This document shows positions 7,850 to 17,075 of a stretch of DNA of 64,000 nt, piece by piece (within the stretch, counting starts at the first letter, position 1; each line of letters opens with the position of its first letter). Source of the DNA: an uncultured Bacilli bacterium. GTDB taxonomy: Bacteria; Bacillota_I; Bacilli_A; RF39; UBA660. The translations under genes and the position numbers were made by a program. The notes beneath the pieces were generated by a model. The model was not told the DNA's origin, made no database searches, and saw only the letters and a list, made by a program, of their open reading frames with translations. Location: assembly GCA_934168275.1 (NCBI GenBank), contig CAKPNA010000007.1:5993-69992 (forward strand), written 5' to 3'.

Positions 7850-9160
7850 TTATTCTTCATTCTTATTCTTAAATTGAATAACTATTGGTGTACCTTCAAA
7901 ATCAAAACTTTCTCTTATTTTATTTTCTAAATATCTTTCATAAGAAAAGTGAACTAATCCTTTACTATTTACATTAAAAGTAAATTTAGGAGGTACTATA
8001 CCTGTTTGAGCTACAAAGTATATTTTAAGTCTTTTACCTTTATATGAAGGTGGTTGATTTAACATAACAGCATCTCTAATAACATCATTAAGAATACTAG
8101 TTTTAATCTCCTTATGTGAATTTTCGTATACTTTATTTATTTCAGGCATTAGAGTATGAATTCTCTTCTTAGTTAAAGCTGATAAGAATACTATAGGTAC
8201 ATAAGACAAGAATTGAAATTCATTTCTAACTAACTTTGTAAATGAAGCGATATCATTCTTGTTACTAACAGTATCCCATTTATTGACAACAATTACTAGT
8301 GGTTTACCTGCTTCAAGAATATATCCGGCAATATGTTTATCATGTTCAATAATACCTTCTTCAGCATTAATAACAAGGACACACACATCACTTCTCTCAA
8401 TAGCTTTCATTGATCTAATAACACTATATTTTTCAATACTTTCCCAAATCTTACCATTTTTTCTAATGCCTGCTGTATCAATAATAACATAATCTTTCTT
8501 ATCATAAGTAAATAATGTATCAACAGCATCTCTAGTCGTACCAGCTATATTACTAACAATAACTTTATCTTCATTTAATAAAGCATTAACTAAACTACTC
8601 TTTCCAACATTAGGTCTTCCTACAACACAAAACTTAATCTTATCATCATTCTCTTCTTCCACAGAACTGTTGAAATCTTTAACTATCTCATCAAGTAAGT
8701 CTCCTAATCCGGTATTATGTTCACCACTAACCGGTATAATTGTATCAAAACCTAGTTCATAGAAATTATATATGTTATCAGTACGCTTATTATTATCTAT
8801 CTTATTAGCAGCTACTATAACCTTCTTACCAGTCTTAATAAGCATATCTCTAATAACATAATCATTTTGATTTAATTCTTCCATACCATCCACAATAAAG
8901 ACTATAACATCAGCTTCCTCAATAGCTATTGAAGCCTGTACTTTAATCTCATCATTGAATAACTCACGACTAACATCAATACCACCAGTATCTATAAGAT
9001 GAAACTTATATTTACCATAACTAACATCACCATAAATTCTATCTCTAGTAACACCAGGTGTATCTTCTATTATTGATATCTTTTTACCTACTAATTTATT
9101 AAATATTGTTGATTTGCCGACATTAGGTCTTCCAACAAGTGCTACAGTTGGTAATCTCAT
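7850..9160 (-). CDS. der: Ribosome-associated double GTPase Der (EngA)
   Basis: 436 residues. Two tandem GTPase domains followed by a KH-like domain, the architecture unique to Der, which acts in assembly of the 50S subunit. G1 motifs GRPNVGKS appear near residue 10 and again near residue 178 (VVGRPNVGKSS), each with DTAG/DTGG, and NKxD motifs AANKID and VNKWD. A GTG three codons earlier is too close to the AGAGGGAA SD, so ATG at 9160 is chosen. Lies 15 bases downstream of ysxC in the same transcript. Confidence 0.96.
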   Translation of the reverse strand: MRLPTVALVGRPNVGKSTIFNKLVGKKISIIEDTPGVTRDRIYGDVSYGKYKFHLIDTGGIDVSRELFNDEIKVQASIAIEEADVIVFIVDGMEELNQNDYVIRDMLIKTGKKVIVAANKIDNNKRTDNIYNFYELGFDTIIPVSGEHNTGLGDLLDEIVKDFNSSVEEENDDKIKFCVVGRPNVGKSSLVNALLNEDKVIVSNIAGTTRDAVDTLFTYDKKDYVIIDTAGIRKNGKIWESIEKYSVIRSMKAIERSDVCVLVINAEEGIIEHDKHIAGYILEAGKPLVIVVNKWDTVSNKNDIASFTKLVRNEFQFLSYVPIVFLSALTKKRIHTLMPEINKVYENSHKEIKTSILNDVIRDAVMLNQPPSYKGKRLKIYFVAQTGIVPPKFTFNVNSKGLVHFSYERYLENKIRESFDFEGTPIVIQFKNKNEE

Positions 9161-9175
9161 ATCTATCACTTCCCT

Positions 9176-9760
9176 CTATCTATTAATAGCATACTCTACT
9201 ATTTTATTACTTACTTCTTGTTTTCCCTCTTTAGTTATTGCTGAAAACAAAATAGGTTCATCTTCCATACCAAGAGTATTCATAACTATTGCTTTATTCT
9301 TCGTAACAGCATTCTTACTAATCTTATCTAACTTAGTACATATTACACTAACCGGTATATTATAATGTTTTAAATACTTATACATCATAACATCATCTTC
9401 GGTAGGTTTATGTCTAAAATCAACTAGCATAAATACCATATTAAGATTCTCTCTACCCTCTAAATAATCTTCCATAATTAATCCAAATTTATTCTTTAAC
9501 TTTTTATTTACACTAGCAAATCCATATCCTGGAGCATCTACTAAATAAAAATAATCATTAATTAAATAAAAGTTAAGAGTTTGTGTTTTACCAGGTTTAG
9601 CAGATGTCCTAGCAAAATTCTTTCTATTTATCATTGTATTAATAAAACTACTCTTTCCTACATTACTTCTACCTACTAAAAGAAATTCATTCTTACCATC
9701 AGTAGGGAATTGACTCTTTCTCACTGCGGAAATAGTTAGTTTAACATCTAAAATTTTCAT
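9176..9760 (-). CDS. ysxC: Ribosome biogenesis GTPase YsxC (EngB)
   Basis: 194 residues, the normal size for EngB. Single TrmE-Era-EngA-like GTPase domain: G1 GRSNVGKSS (residues 30-38), AKPGKTQTLNFY covering the G2 Thr, DAPGYGFA (G3), TKLDK (G4) and SAITKEG (G5). It acts late in large-subunit assembly. The frame opens six codons earlier, but the -10 of a good promoter covers that position, so the ATG at 9760 with GGGTGA upstream is the start. Cotranscribed with der, a sensible pair of ribosome assembly GTPases. Confidence 0.95.
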   Translation of the reverse strand: MKILDVKLTISAVRKSQFPTDGKNEFLLVGRSNVGKSSFINTMINRKNFARTSAKPGKTQTLNFYLINDYFYLVDAPGYGFASVNKKLKNKFGLIMEDYLEGRENLNMVFMLVDFRHKPTEDDVMMYKYLKHYNIPVSVICTKLDKISKNAVTKNKAIVMNTLGMEDEPILFSAITKEGKQEVSNKIVEYAINR

Positions 9761-9779
9761 ATATTTCACCCACATCAAT

Positions 9780-9807
9780 ATTATAACATTAATAAAAAAT
9801 ATGTCAA
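9780..9807 (-). promoter_or_regulatory. Promoter of ysxC-der
   Basis: Minus strand: TTGACA (9807-9802), 16-bp spacer, TATAAT (9785-9780). It rules out the upstream ysxC start codon. Confidence 0.75.
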
Positions 9808-9840
9808 ATATCCCATATTATAGAATACTTAACATATAAT

Positions 9841-10251
9841 TTAATTCTTTTTACTAGCTACTTTCTTCTCAGCTTTTTCCATAGCAGCAGCTATCTCACG
9901 ATATTTCTTAGTAATAGGCTCAACTACTTTATCAGTATTACTCAAATTAACCGAACCATCTCCTAAAACAGCTTCATTAATTGCTCTACTCTTTTCCACC
10001 TGATACTGACTAACTAATTCTTTAATTGGTAATAAATCATAATGTACCTTATTTCTTCTATCATTATAATCTGCTAAAATAGTTTGAATTAATTCTCCAC
10101 CACTGCTTCTCGTAATAGATATTCCATTATCAGATATCTCAGTATTTAACCTTGTTATAATATCTTCTATTCTCTCTTGTTCTTGTAAATCAGTAGTATA
10201 CTTCTCTAACTGATTCTCTGTTAATATTTCATATGCATCATTCTTACCCAT
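9841..10251 (-). CDS. Conserved-looking hypothetical cytoplasmic protein
   Basis: 136 residues, not recognised. Highly charged, mostly helical, no membrane segment and no cysteines. The C-terminal third (ITKKYREIAAAMEKAEKKVASKKN) is a Lys-rich helix. A TTG two codons earlier opens the frame, but AAGGAGAG spaced six bases from the ATG at 10251 supports the latter. It has its own promoter and is divergent from the radical SAM gene. No function can be offered; codon use is like its neighbours, so it looks like a real gene. Confidence 0.65.
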   Translation of the reverse strand: MGKNDAYEILTENQLEKYTTDLQEQERIEDIITRLNTEISDNGISITRSSGGELIQTILADYNDRRNKVHYDLLPIKELVSQYQVEKSRAINEAVLGDGSVNLSNTDKVVEPITKKYREIAAAMEKAEKKVASKKN

Positions 10252-10271
10252 AACCAACTCTCCTTACTTTA

Positions 10272-10300
10272 AGTATAAAAAAACAAATATCTAAAGTCAA
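10272..10300 (-). promoter_or_regulatory. Promoter of the 136-residue hypothetical gene
   Basis: Minus strand: TTGACT (10300-10295), 17-bp spacer, TATACT (10277-10272). Confidence 0.65.
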
Positions 10301-10314
10301 CAAATAGTAGATAC

Positions 10315-10342
10315 TTTACAACAATTTATGTTATTATATATA
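10315..10342 (+). promoter_or_regulatory. Candidate promoter of the radical SAM gene
   Basis: TTTACA (10315-10320), 16-bp spacer, TATATA (10337-10342); weak, in very AT-rich DNA. Confidence 0.4.
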
Positions 10343-10363
10343 TAAAGAAATTATGGTGATCTT

Positions 10364-11251
10364 ATGAATAATTTTAAATGTAATTTATGTCCAAGAAAAT
10401 GTAATGTTGATAGAGAAACAGTATTAGGCTATTGTCAAGCTCCTAATAAATTAGTAACAGGTAAATATTACCTTCATAAATGGGAAGAACCTTGTATAAC
10501 CGGCGAACATGGTTCAGGAACAATATTCTTTTCATACTGTAATTTAAAATGTATATTTTGTCAAAACTATCAAATAAGTACTTTAAATATTGGTAAAGAG
10601 ATTACTATCGAAAAGTTTAGTGATATATGTTTAAAATTACAAGAAATGCACGCTAATAATATTAATTTAGTAAGCCCTACCCATTACGTCCACCTAATTA
10701 AAGAAGGACTAATACTAGCTAAGAAAAAAGGATTGACTATTCCTATCGTATATAACACTTCATCTTATGAATTAGCAAGTACTATAGATATGTTAAATGG
10801 CCTAGTAGATATTTACTTACCTGATTTAAAATATTATGATGATAACTTAGCTAAAAAATATTCTAATGCCCCTAATTATTTTAAGTATGCTACTAAAGCT
10901 ATTGAAGCAATATACAATCAAGTCGGTCCATGTCAATTTGATCAAGAAGGAAATATTATCAAAGGAGTAATAGTAAGACACCTTATCTTACCTAATCATT
11001 TAGAAGACTCTAAAATAATCTTAAAATATTTATATAGTACCTATAAAGACAATATCTATATAAGTATTATGAATCAATATACCCCATTAAGAAAACTATC
11101 ATATGATAACTTAAATCGTAAATTAACACCATCAGAATATGATGAAATAATTGATTATGCATGGGACTTAGGTATAAGAAATGCCTTCACACAAGAAGAA
11201 GGCACCCAAAGCGATAGTTTTGTACCAGACTTTAATTGTGAAGACATATAA
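10364..11251 (+). CDS. Radical SAM protein, PflX / COG1313 type
   Basis: 295 residues. The radical SAM cluster motif is CNLKCIFC with Cys59, Cys63 and Cys66. An N-terminal CNLCPRKCNV segment (Cys6, Cys9, Cys13 and Cys24) is typical of the COG1313 subgroup annotated as putative pyruvate formate-lyase activating enzymes. The true pfl activase, PflA, lies beside pflB at 27.0 kb and is a different subfamily, so this one probably modifies another target, which is unknown. Later landmarks LVSPTHYVH and DIYLPDLKY fit the family. SD GGTGAT upstream. It converges on the minus-strand paralogue pair. Confidence 0.85.
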   Translation: MNNFKCNLCPRKCNVDRETVLGYCQAPNKLVTGKYYLHKWEEPCITGEHGSGTIFFSYCNLKCIFCQNYQISTLNIGKEITIEKFSDICLKLQEMHANNINLVSPTHYVHLIKEGLILAKKKGLTIPIVYNTSSYELASTIDMLNGLVDIYLPDLKYYDDNLAKKYSNAPNYFKYATKAIEAIYNQVGPCQFDQEGNIIKGVIVRHLILPNHLEDSKIILKYLYSTYKDNIYISIMNQYTPLRKLSYDNLNRKLTPSEYDEIIDYAWDLGIRNAFTQEEGTQSDSFVPDFNCEDI

Positions 11252-11256
11252 AATTA

Positions 11257-11880
11257 TTATCTCATTATTGGATATTTAGAAAGTATTAATTTTTTAGCAG
11301 CACTCTGTCCTTCATCAATGGCAGTCTCGAAAAATAACTTTCTAACTTTATTATATCCATTGTTATTTATACTATTATTACAAGGATTTAGTGTTATATG
11401 ACTTTGTATTAATGTACTAGCTAATAATTTATTAGGGAATCTCTTCTTAAAGAACTCATTATACGATAAATCTTTCTCACTTGACATTCTATTATTATAA
11501 AGATAATTTATCCAATCATCACTAAAGCCAGTTAAAACATCCTCTGATTCAATATCTTTAAACAATAAATATTCACCTCTATCATCATGAAATGATAATG
11601 GCTCATCATAAAACTCTGTCGTATGAAAATCAACATTCCAAGCAGCCCTATAATTTCCTATACATACAAAAATACCATTAGTTTCAGTAATCTTAAATGT
11701 CTTTAGAAAATCTTGAATTATTAACCATCTATCATCAACTTGCCATTCATCTATTTTAAGACCATTTAATTCTAGAAATTTTTTAACTGAATAAGCATAT
11801 AACAAACAATTACTCCTATTTCTTCTATCTAACTCTTGATTCAATAATCTTCGTAAATTAACTAATTCTTCTTTTTTCAT
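11257..11880 (-). CDS. Unknown protein, tandem paralogue B
   Basis: 207 residues, not recognised. It is a diverged copy of the next upstream gene (11949-12584): both begin MK(K/R)EELV.L(R/K)RLLN.EL(D/E)RR.RSN, share a central part ending T(I/Y)..LNP(C/Y)N.S, and end in FFETAI..GQ.(A)AKKL.LSKYPIM. It is soluble and mixed alpha/beta by appearance. A TTG six codons earlier is rejected because AAGGAG fits the ATG at 11880. It lies in an apparent operon behind an HTH-CYTH regulator. Function unknown. Confidence 0.7.
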   Translation of the reverse strand: MKKEELVNLRRLLNQELDRRNRSNCLLYAYSVKKFLELNGLKIDEWQVDDRWLIIQDFLKTFKITETNGIFVCIGNYRAAWNVDFHTTEFYDEPLSFHDDRGEYLLFKDIESEDVLTGFSDDWINYLYNNRMSSEKDLSYNEFFKKRFPNKLLASTLIQSHITLNPCNNSINNNGYNKVRKLFFETAIDEGQSAAKKLILSKYPIMR

Positions 11881-11948
11881 ATAATGTCTCCTTCCCAAAA
11901 CAATACTTCCATTTAAATTAATTATTATGTTTTATAAGTAATCCCAAT

Positions 11949-12584
11949 TTATTTCATTATTGGATATTTAGAAAGCACTAATTTTTTAGCATTAGGCTGT
12001 CCTTTAGTTATAGCAGTCTCAAAGAAATCTTTTCTTACTTCCTCAAAACCATTTTGATTTTTACTACTGTTATATGGATTTAATATTGTATATTTTTGCA
12101 TTAACTCACTCACTAAACAACAATTATATCTTTTATGACAAAATTCTCTTAATGACATACCTGACATACTAGGATAACCACCATATCTTTTAGCTTCCTT
12201 AAACTCTTCTCTTATATAATCATCAATAAAACCCTTATAATGTTTTCCTGTTTCGATACTTTTAAATGTTTGCCACTGAGCATCATTATCATCAAACGAT
12301 ACAGCTTTTGTATAATAATCAGTTTCTTCGTAGCAAATTCTAGATTCTACCATATAACTATTTATGTAAACCAATATACCACTAGTATCAGTAATTTCAA
12401 AGTTGTTTAATATTTCTTTTAAAATAGGCCATATATCCACAACCTGTAATCTCTCAGCACTTATTCCATTAAGTTCTAAATATTCTCTTACTAAGTCCTC
12501 CTGTAGTAATAAATTACTTCTTGCCCTTCTTTCTAACTCTTTATTAAGTAGTCTCTTTAGTTTAACTAATTCTTCTCTTTTCAT
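11949..12584 (-). CDS. Unknown protein, tandem paralogue A
   Basis: 211 residues, not recognised. Closest relative in the window is the adjacent downstream copy, with strongest similarity over the first 40 and last 60 residues and a divergent middle. No signal peptide, membrane segment or metal motif is visible. The start overlaps the stop of the HTH-CYTH gene by ATGA, so synthesis is coupled to the regulator. The conserved C-terminal SKYPIM may be a functional tail. Duplication followed by divergence suggests two related substrates or partners, but that is inference. Confidence 0.7.
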   Translation of the reverse strand: MKREELVKLKRLLNKELERRARSNLLLQEDLVREYLELNGISAERLQVVDIWPILKEILNNFEITDTSGILVYINSYMVESRICYEETDYYTKAVSFDDNDAQWQTFKSIETGKHYKGFIDDYIREEFKEAKRYGGYPSMSGMSLREFCHKRYNCCLVSELMQKYTILNPYNSSKNQNGFEEVRKDFFETAITKGQPNAKKLVLSKYPIMK

Positions 12585-13300
12585 ATAATATCTCTTTTCA
12601 AATAATCAACATAATTATTTTTATCAATCATATTTAAATCTATATTTAACTTATTCATAAAACTTAATAATTCAAGCATATCATTATTGATATTATCACT
12701 TAAATCTAATATTTTTATCTCTACAAATAAACCAATATTATCAACATTATCAAAAGAAAATTCATATTTATTATTATATACATAAATAATTCTTTCTTTT
12801 TTTATTTCTCCTATTTCTTTAACACCAATTTTAGATAAAATAATATTTAAATTAACAATATTATCTAATATAACATTATATTTCTTATAATAAGAATCTT
12901 TTAATTTCTCTTTAAAACTAAATATATACTTACCATTTTCATTTCTACTCCTAAGAGAACTATTACTATTATTTACTACATAATAAGTATCATTTTGCTT
13001 AATAGTATTTATATATTTAGCTAAGTTTTTAATTCTATCTAATAATCTATTATATTCTTTATTATCTACTTTTAGTTTAATTTCTATGCCATTTATATTG
13101 TCTTTGTATCTATCATCAATTAAATAATAGAAACTTTTCTTAAAATAATCAGATATTTTATAAATCATATTCAAATCAGGCATTGTTCGATTATTTTCCC
13201 AACTTGAAATAGTTTTTTCTGAAACGCATAAAATATCAGCAAGTTGCATCTGTGTTAAACCATTTTTGATTCTAATACTTTTAATCTTTTCTCCTAACAC
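12581..13300 (-). CDS. HTH-CYTH fusion protein (XRE DNA-binding domain plus CYTH-like domain)
   Basis: 239 residues. Residues 1-62 are a clear XRE helix-turn-helix (IRIKNGLTQMQLADILCVSEKTISSWENNR). Residues 70-200 resemble a CYTH domain, the tunnel fold of class IV adenylate cyclases and triphosphatases: EIKLK at 73-77 where ExExK is canonical (middle Glu is Lys), QNDTYY (102-107), LRSR (116-119), Lys130 in FSFKEK, KKERIIYVY (167-175), FDNV (183-186) and FVEIKI (192-197). The fusion suggests a regulator sensing a phosphate-rich ligand; catalysis is uncertain given the altered metal motif. GTG start after GGGAGG. Coupled to the two downstream paralogues. Confidence 0.72.
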   Translation of the reverse strand: MLGEKIKSIRIKNGLTQMQLADILCVSEKTISSWENNRTMPDLNMIYKISDYFKKSFYYLIDDRYKDNINGIEIKLKVDNKEYNRLLDRIKNLAKYINTIKQNDTYYVVNNSNSSLRSRNENGKYIFSFKEKLKDSYYKKYNVILDNIVNLNIILSKIGVKEIGEIKKERIIYVYNNKYEFSFDNVDNIGLFVEIKILDLSDNINNDMLELLSFMNKLNIDLNMIDKNNYVDYLKRDII

Positions 13301-13351
13301 TCAACATTCCCTCCCTATATCTACATTTTATCATATATTTTGTTTTATAAT

Positions 13352-13368
13352 CTCTATTTTTTGTAGAG
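13352..13368. promoter_or_regulatory. Inverted repeat upstream of the HTH-CYTH gene
   Basis: CTCTA-N7-TAGAG centred at 13360, about 52-68 bases before the GTG start and upstream of a TAAAAT-like -10. A candidate autoregulatory operator. Confidence 0.35.
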
Positions 13369-13369
13369 T

Positions 13370-13396
13370 AAAAAGGACAAACTCTAGCGTTTATCC
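13370..13396 (-). terminator. Intrinsic terminator of the gltX-cysS-GT2 operon
   Basis: Minus strand: stem GGATAAAC (13396-13389) / GTTTGTCC (13382-13375) with one T-G pair, then TTTTT. The TAG stop of the glycosyltransferase gene is in the 6-base loop. Confidence 0.75.
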
Positions 13397-14082
13397 TTCT
13401 TTTTTCTATACTTAAACAATTCTTTATATATTTGAAATGAATCTCTAAAAACATTAAAATGTGAATCACTATTATTATCTAGATAAATAGTACTTACTTT
13501 TGACTCTTTGATAGGTATTTTATTTTTGATACACCATAATAAAACATTCATTTCATACTCATATCTATCCCCATCAACACTAAGCATATCTTCCATTAAC
13601 TTATATGAGAATACTCTAAGACCTGACTGAGTATCATAAACGTACCTACCTGTCTTTAGTTTAAAGATAAAAGCCGTAAGATTATTCCCTATTCTACTTC
13701 TAAGAGGAGTATTCTTTCCTCTAATTCTCTTTCCAATAATCAAAGTATTTGGGTGCTTCTTGCATAATTCATAAAGTTCTAAAGCATCATTTATTGTATG
13801 TTGCCCATCAGCATCCATTGTAATAACATAATAATTATCTACATATTTTTCGGCAATATATTTAAGACCTGTCTTTAAAGCATACCCTTTACCTTTATTT
13901 TCTTCATAAGAAATAACATGAGCATACTTTTCACACTCTTTAAAGACATCTTTATAATCATTACCACTACCATCATCAACAATAACCGTATCACAATCAG
14001 TTTCATCAATCTTTTTTACTAAATCTATTAAATATCCTCTAGGCTCAAAAGCCGGTATTAAAACTACAGGTTTACTACTCAT
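13384..14082 (-). CDS. Family 2 glycosyltransferase
   Basis: 232 residues, GT-A fold. Nucleotide-sugar and metal motifs are present: VLIPAFEP at the N-terminus, VDDGSG, the DXD-type DADGQH and a late GLRVF segment. The size and the PLRSRIGN block recall dolichyl-phosphate-mannose-synthase-like enzymes that glycosylate a lipid carrier at the inner face of the membrane, but no C-terminal membrane helices are present. The acceptor is unknown. A GTG four codons earlier (14094) is an alternative start; neither has a strong SD. It is the last gene of the gltX-cysS operon. Confidence 0.82.
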   Translation of the reverse strand: MSSKPVVLIPAFEPRGYLIDLVKKIDETDCDTVIVDDGSGNDYKDVFKECEKYAHVISYEENKGKGYALKTGLKYIAEKYVDNYYVITMDADGQHTINDALELYELCKKHPNTLIIGKRIRGKNTPLRSRIGNNLTAFIFKLKTGRYVYDTQSGLRVFSYKLMEDMLSVDGDRYEYEMNVLLWCIKNKIPIKESKVSTIYLDNNSDSHFNVFRDSFQIYKELFKYRKKKDKR

Positions 14083-14114
14083 ATTTATTACCACACTACA
14101 ACTACTACTTAATC

Positions 14115-15509
14115 TTATTTTATTACTTCGTAAGTAGTACCCTCTCTAGTATCTTTTAAAATTATTCCCTTATCTTTTAATTCATCTCTAATACTATCTG
14201 CTAAAGCAAAATCTTTATTCTTTTTAGCGGTATTTCTCTTCTCTATCATTTCTTTAATATATTCTTCATTATCAATAACTCTATCATCATTCTTTAATAA
14301 ATCTAAACTAAGTACTTTATCAAATTCACTAACTAAGGCTAACTTAGTATTATTATTTATATCATCTTTTAATACATCATATAAAACAGTTAAAGCATTA
14401 GAAGTATTTAAATCATCATTAAGACACTCTAAGAATTTATTTCTATAGTCTAAATATATATCTTCATCAACAATACTATCATCATGACTAATAGACTTAA
14501 TTTTACTAATAAGTTTATTATATGCATTACTAACACCATCTAAAGAATCATAACTAAATAATAATTGTTTTCTATAATGACTTTGTAAGCAAAACATACG
14601 ATATGCTAATGGATTATAGCCTTTACTTTCTAATAAAGATACTGTTAAAAATTCTCCTTTAGATTTACTCATCTTACCACTAGCATCATTCAAATGTTCT
14701 ACATGAAACCAATACTTACACCAAGGATGTCCTATATAACTTTCTGACTGTGCTATCTCATTTGTATGGTGAGGGAAAATATTATCAACACCACCACAAT
14801 GAATATCTAAGTATTCTCCTAAATTCTTTAGAGAAATAGCGGAACATTCAATATGCCATCCTGGATATCCAACACCCCAAGGACTATCCCATTTCAATTC
14901 TTGATCATCAAACTTACTCTTAGTAAACCATAGTACAAAATCAGTCTTATTTCTTTTATTATTATCAGCTTCAACACTATCTCTAACACCTTCTAATAAA
15001 TCATCTTCATTATGATTAGTTAAAACATAGTAATTATCTAATTTAGAAGTATCAAAATAAACATTACCATTACTAAAATAAGCGTATCCCGTATCTAATA
15101 ATTTACTAATAATCTTTATATATTCATCTATATAACTAGTAGCTCTAACAACAATCTTAGGCCACGCTATATTTAACTTTTCACAATCTTTTTTAAAACA
15201 ATCTTCATAATAACTAGCAATATCTAAAACACTTTTATGTTCTCTTTTAGCACCCATTAGCATCTTGTCTTCACCCGTATCAGCATCACTAGATAAATGT
15301 CCAACATCAGTAATATTCATACATCTCTTAACATTATATCCATTAAACTTAAGAGATTTTTCTAATATATCTTCCATAATATAAGATCTTAAATTACCAA
15401 TATGGGCAAAATGATATACTGTAGGACCACAAGTATACATAGTTATTTCTTTATTATTATGGGGAATAAATTCCTCTATAGTTCTACTTTTAGTGTTATA
15501 TAATTTCAT
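14115..15509 (-). CDS. cysS: Cysteinyl-tRNA synthetase
   Basis: 464 residues, class Ia synthetase. HIGN-type motif in FAHIGNLRS near residue 36, KMSKS in GKMSKSKGE, and zinc ligands including the Cys of MYTCGPTVYHFAH and the HIECSAI and HHTNEIAQSES segments. It charges tRNA-Cys. The frame opens four codons earlier with a GTG that falls inside the SD (GAGGAGTG), so ATG at 15509 is preferred. It follows gltX by 28 bases in one transcript, the order gltX-cysS also seen in Bacilli (where cysE may intervene; it is absent here). Confidence 0.96.
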   Translation of the reverse strand: MKLYNTKSRTIEEFIPHNNKEITMYTCGPTVYHFAHIGNLRSYIMEDILEKSLKFNGYNVKRCMNITDVGHLSSDADTGEDKMLMGAKREHKSVLDIASYYEDCFKKDCEKLNIAWPKIVVRATSYIDEYIKIISKLLDTGYAYFSNGNVYFDTSKLDNYYVLTNHNEDDLLEGVRDSVEADNNKRNKTDFVLWFTKSKFDDQELKWDSPWGVGYPGWHIECSAISLKNLGEYLDIHCGGVDNIFPHHTNEIAQSESYIGHPWCKYWFHVEHLNDASGKMSKSKGEFLTVSLLESKGYNPLAYRMFCLQSHYRKQLLFSYDSLDGVSNAYNKLISKIKSISHDDSIVDEDIYLDYRNKFLECLNDDLNTSNALTVLYDVLKDDINNNTKLALVSEFDKVLSLDLLKNDDRVIDNEEYIKEMIEKRNTAKKNKDFALADSIRDELKDKGIILKDTREGTTYEVIK

Positions 15510-15537
15510 AACTACTATCACTCCTCATATAAATTTA

Positions 15538-16968
15538 TTATTTACTTAATCTATCTAGTACTTTATCTCTACCAATTAAATAAATAGTACTAGCAAGTTC
15601 AGGACCATGCATTACCCCACTACATTTAATTCTAATAGGCATAAATAACATCTTACCCTTAACATTAGCTTTCTCTTTAGTATTCATAATACAATTATTT
15701 ATATTATCGATAGACCATTCACTAATACTATTTAATTCATTCTTAAATACTTCTAAAGTATTAGCAATAGATTCATCACTCATAAAATCACGACATTCTT
15801 CATCTAATTCATAATTATCTTCAAAGAATAGTTTAGTAAGTTCAACAATCTCTTTACCATATTTAAGTTCATTTCTATATAAAGTAATTAAAGTTCTAAT
15901 CCATTCTTCACTCTTACCATCTAAATTATAAGATTCTTTTAAATAAGGTATAGTTAACTTAACTAATTCATCATCACTTAAATTCTTAATATAGTGAGCA
16001 TTAATCCATCTTAATTTCTTAACATCATATTGACTAGAAGACTTACTAATTCTAGAAGGGTCAAAACTATTAATTAACTCTTCCATAGTAAATATTTCTT
16101 TATTATCTTCAGGACTCCATCCTAGAAAAACTAGATAGTTAACAACAGCTTCAGGTAGATAACCATCGTTATATAAATCCATAAATGAAGCATCACCATT
16201 TCTCTTAGATAACTTTTGACCATCTTCTCCAAGAACCATTGCTACATGAATATATGTTGGCTTTTCCCAACCAAATGCTTCGTATAATAAGTTATATTTA
16301 GCAGTTTGATCTAAGTATTCTTTACCTCTAATAACGTGAGTAATCTCCATCAAATGATCATCTATAACATTAGCAAAATTATAAGTAGGATATCCATCAG
16401 ACTTAAGAAGTATTTGATCTTCTAATATCTTATTCTCTATCTTAATCTTTCCATATAATAAATCTTCAACAACAGTTATTCCTTCTTTAGGCATCTTCTG
16501 TCTAATGACATATGGAACATTATTTTTTAACTTTTCTTCAATTTCTTCCTTACTAAGTTTACTACACCTACCATCATATACAAATGGTCTTTTACGAGCC
16601 TCACTTCTTTTTCTTTGTTCCTCTAGTTCTTCTTCGGTGCAAAAACAATAGTAAGCCTTACCCATTTCTACTAGTTTTAAAGCATATTCTTTATATATAT
16701 CTTTTCTTTCAGATTGAACATAAGGGCCATACTTACCAGGATTATTTGGACCTTCATCAATCTTAAAATTACATAAACCTAAAGTATTATATATAAAATC
16801 AACAGCCCCCTCAACCTTTCTTTCCTGATCAGTATCCTCTATTCTAAGAATAAAATCACCATTATATTTTCTAGCAACTAAATACTCAAATATAGCTGTT
16901 CTTAAATTACCTATATGCATAAACCCGGTAGGACTTGGTGCAAAACGTGTTCTAACTTTTTTTTCCAT
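15538..16968 (-). CDS. gltX: Glutamyl-tRNA synthetase
   Basis: 476 residues, bacterial GltX size. It begins with RTRFAPSPTGFMHIGNLRTA (HIGN motif), has RIEDTDQER and the KLSKR-type loop GQKLSKRNGD. A CFC..EEL segment is the insertion seen in Firmicute enzymes. Whether it is discriminating or non-discriminating (also charging tRNA-Gln) cannot be told, and no gatCAB or glnS is in the window. An extended -10 promoter lies upstream. First gene of gltX-cysS-glycosyltransferase. Confidence 0.96.
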   Translation of the reverse strand: MEKKVRTRFAPSPTGFMHIGNLRTAIFEYLVARKYNGDFILRIEDTDQERKVEGAVDFIYNTLGLCNFKIDEGPNNPGKYGPYVQSERKDIYKEYALKLVEMGKAYYCFCTEEELEEQRKRSEARKRPFVYDGRCSKLSKEEIEEKLKNNVPYVIRQKMPKEGITVVEDLLYGKIKIENKILEDQILLKSDGYPTYNFANVIDDHLMEITHVIRGKEYLDQTAKYNLLYEAFGWEKPTYIHVAMVLGEDGQKLSKRNGDASFMDLYNDGYLPEAVVNYLVFLGWSPEDNKEIFTMEELINSFDPSRISKSSSQYDVKKLRWINAHYIKNLSDDELVKLTIPYLKESYNLDGKSEEWIRTLITLYRNELKYGKEIVELTKLFFEDNYELDEECRDFMSDESIANTLEVFKNELNSISEWSIDNINNCIMNTKEKANVKGKMLFMPIRIKCSGVMHGPELASTIYLIGRDKVLDRLSK

Positions 16969-16987
16969 AAAATATCACTCCACCCTA

Positions 16988-17016
16988 ATTATAGCATTTT
17001 TTTCTTATATTTACTA
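16988..17016 (-). promoter_or_regulatory. Extended -10 promoter of gltX
   Basis: Minus strand TGCTATAAT (16996-16988) with no good -35; typical extended -10 layout. Confidence 0.55.
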
Positions 17017-17035
17017 TAAATAATTATTGATAGAA

Positions 17036-17058
17036 TAAAAAAAGAGGGATAACCCTCA
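17036..17058 (-). terminator. Intrinsic terminator of the GntR-ABC operon
   Basis: Minus strand: GAGGG (17057-17053), loop of 4, CCCTC (17048-17044), then seven T. Confidence 0.8.
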
Positions 17059-17075
17059 TACTATTTATATGTTAT

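Noticed and set aside
10364..11251. Second pfl activase (PflA)
   Set aside because: The Cys-rich N-terminus and flanking motifs place it in COG1313; the genuine PflA is beside pflB.
13281..13469. 62-codon minus-strand ORF overlapping the HTH-CYTH start
   Set aside because: Overlaps two better genes and a terminator; no ribosome site.
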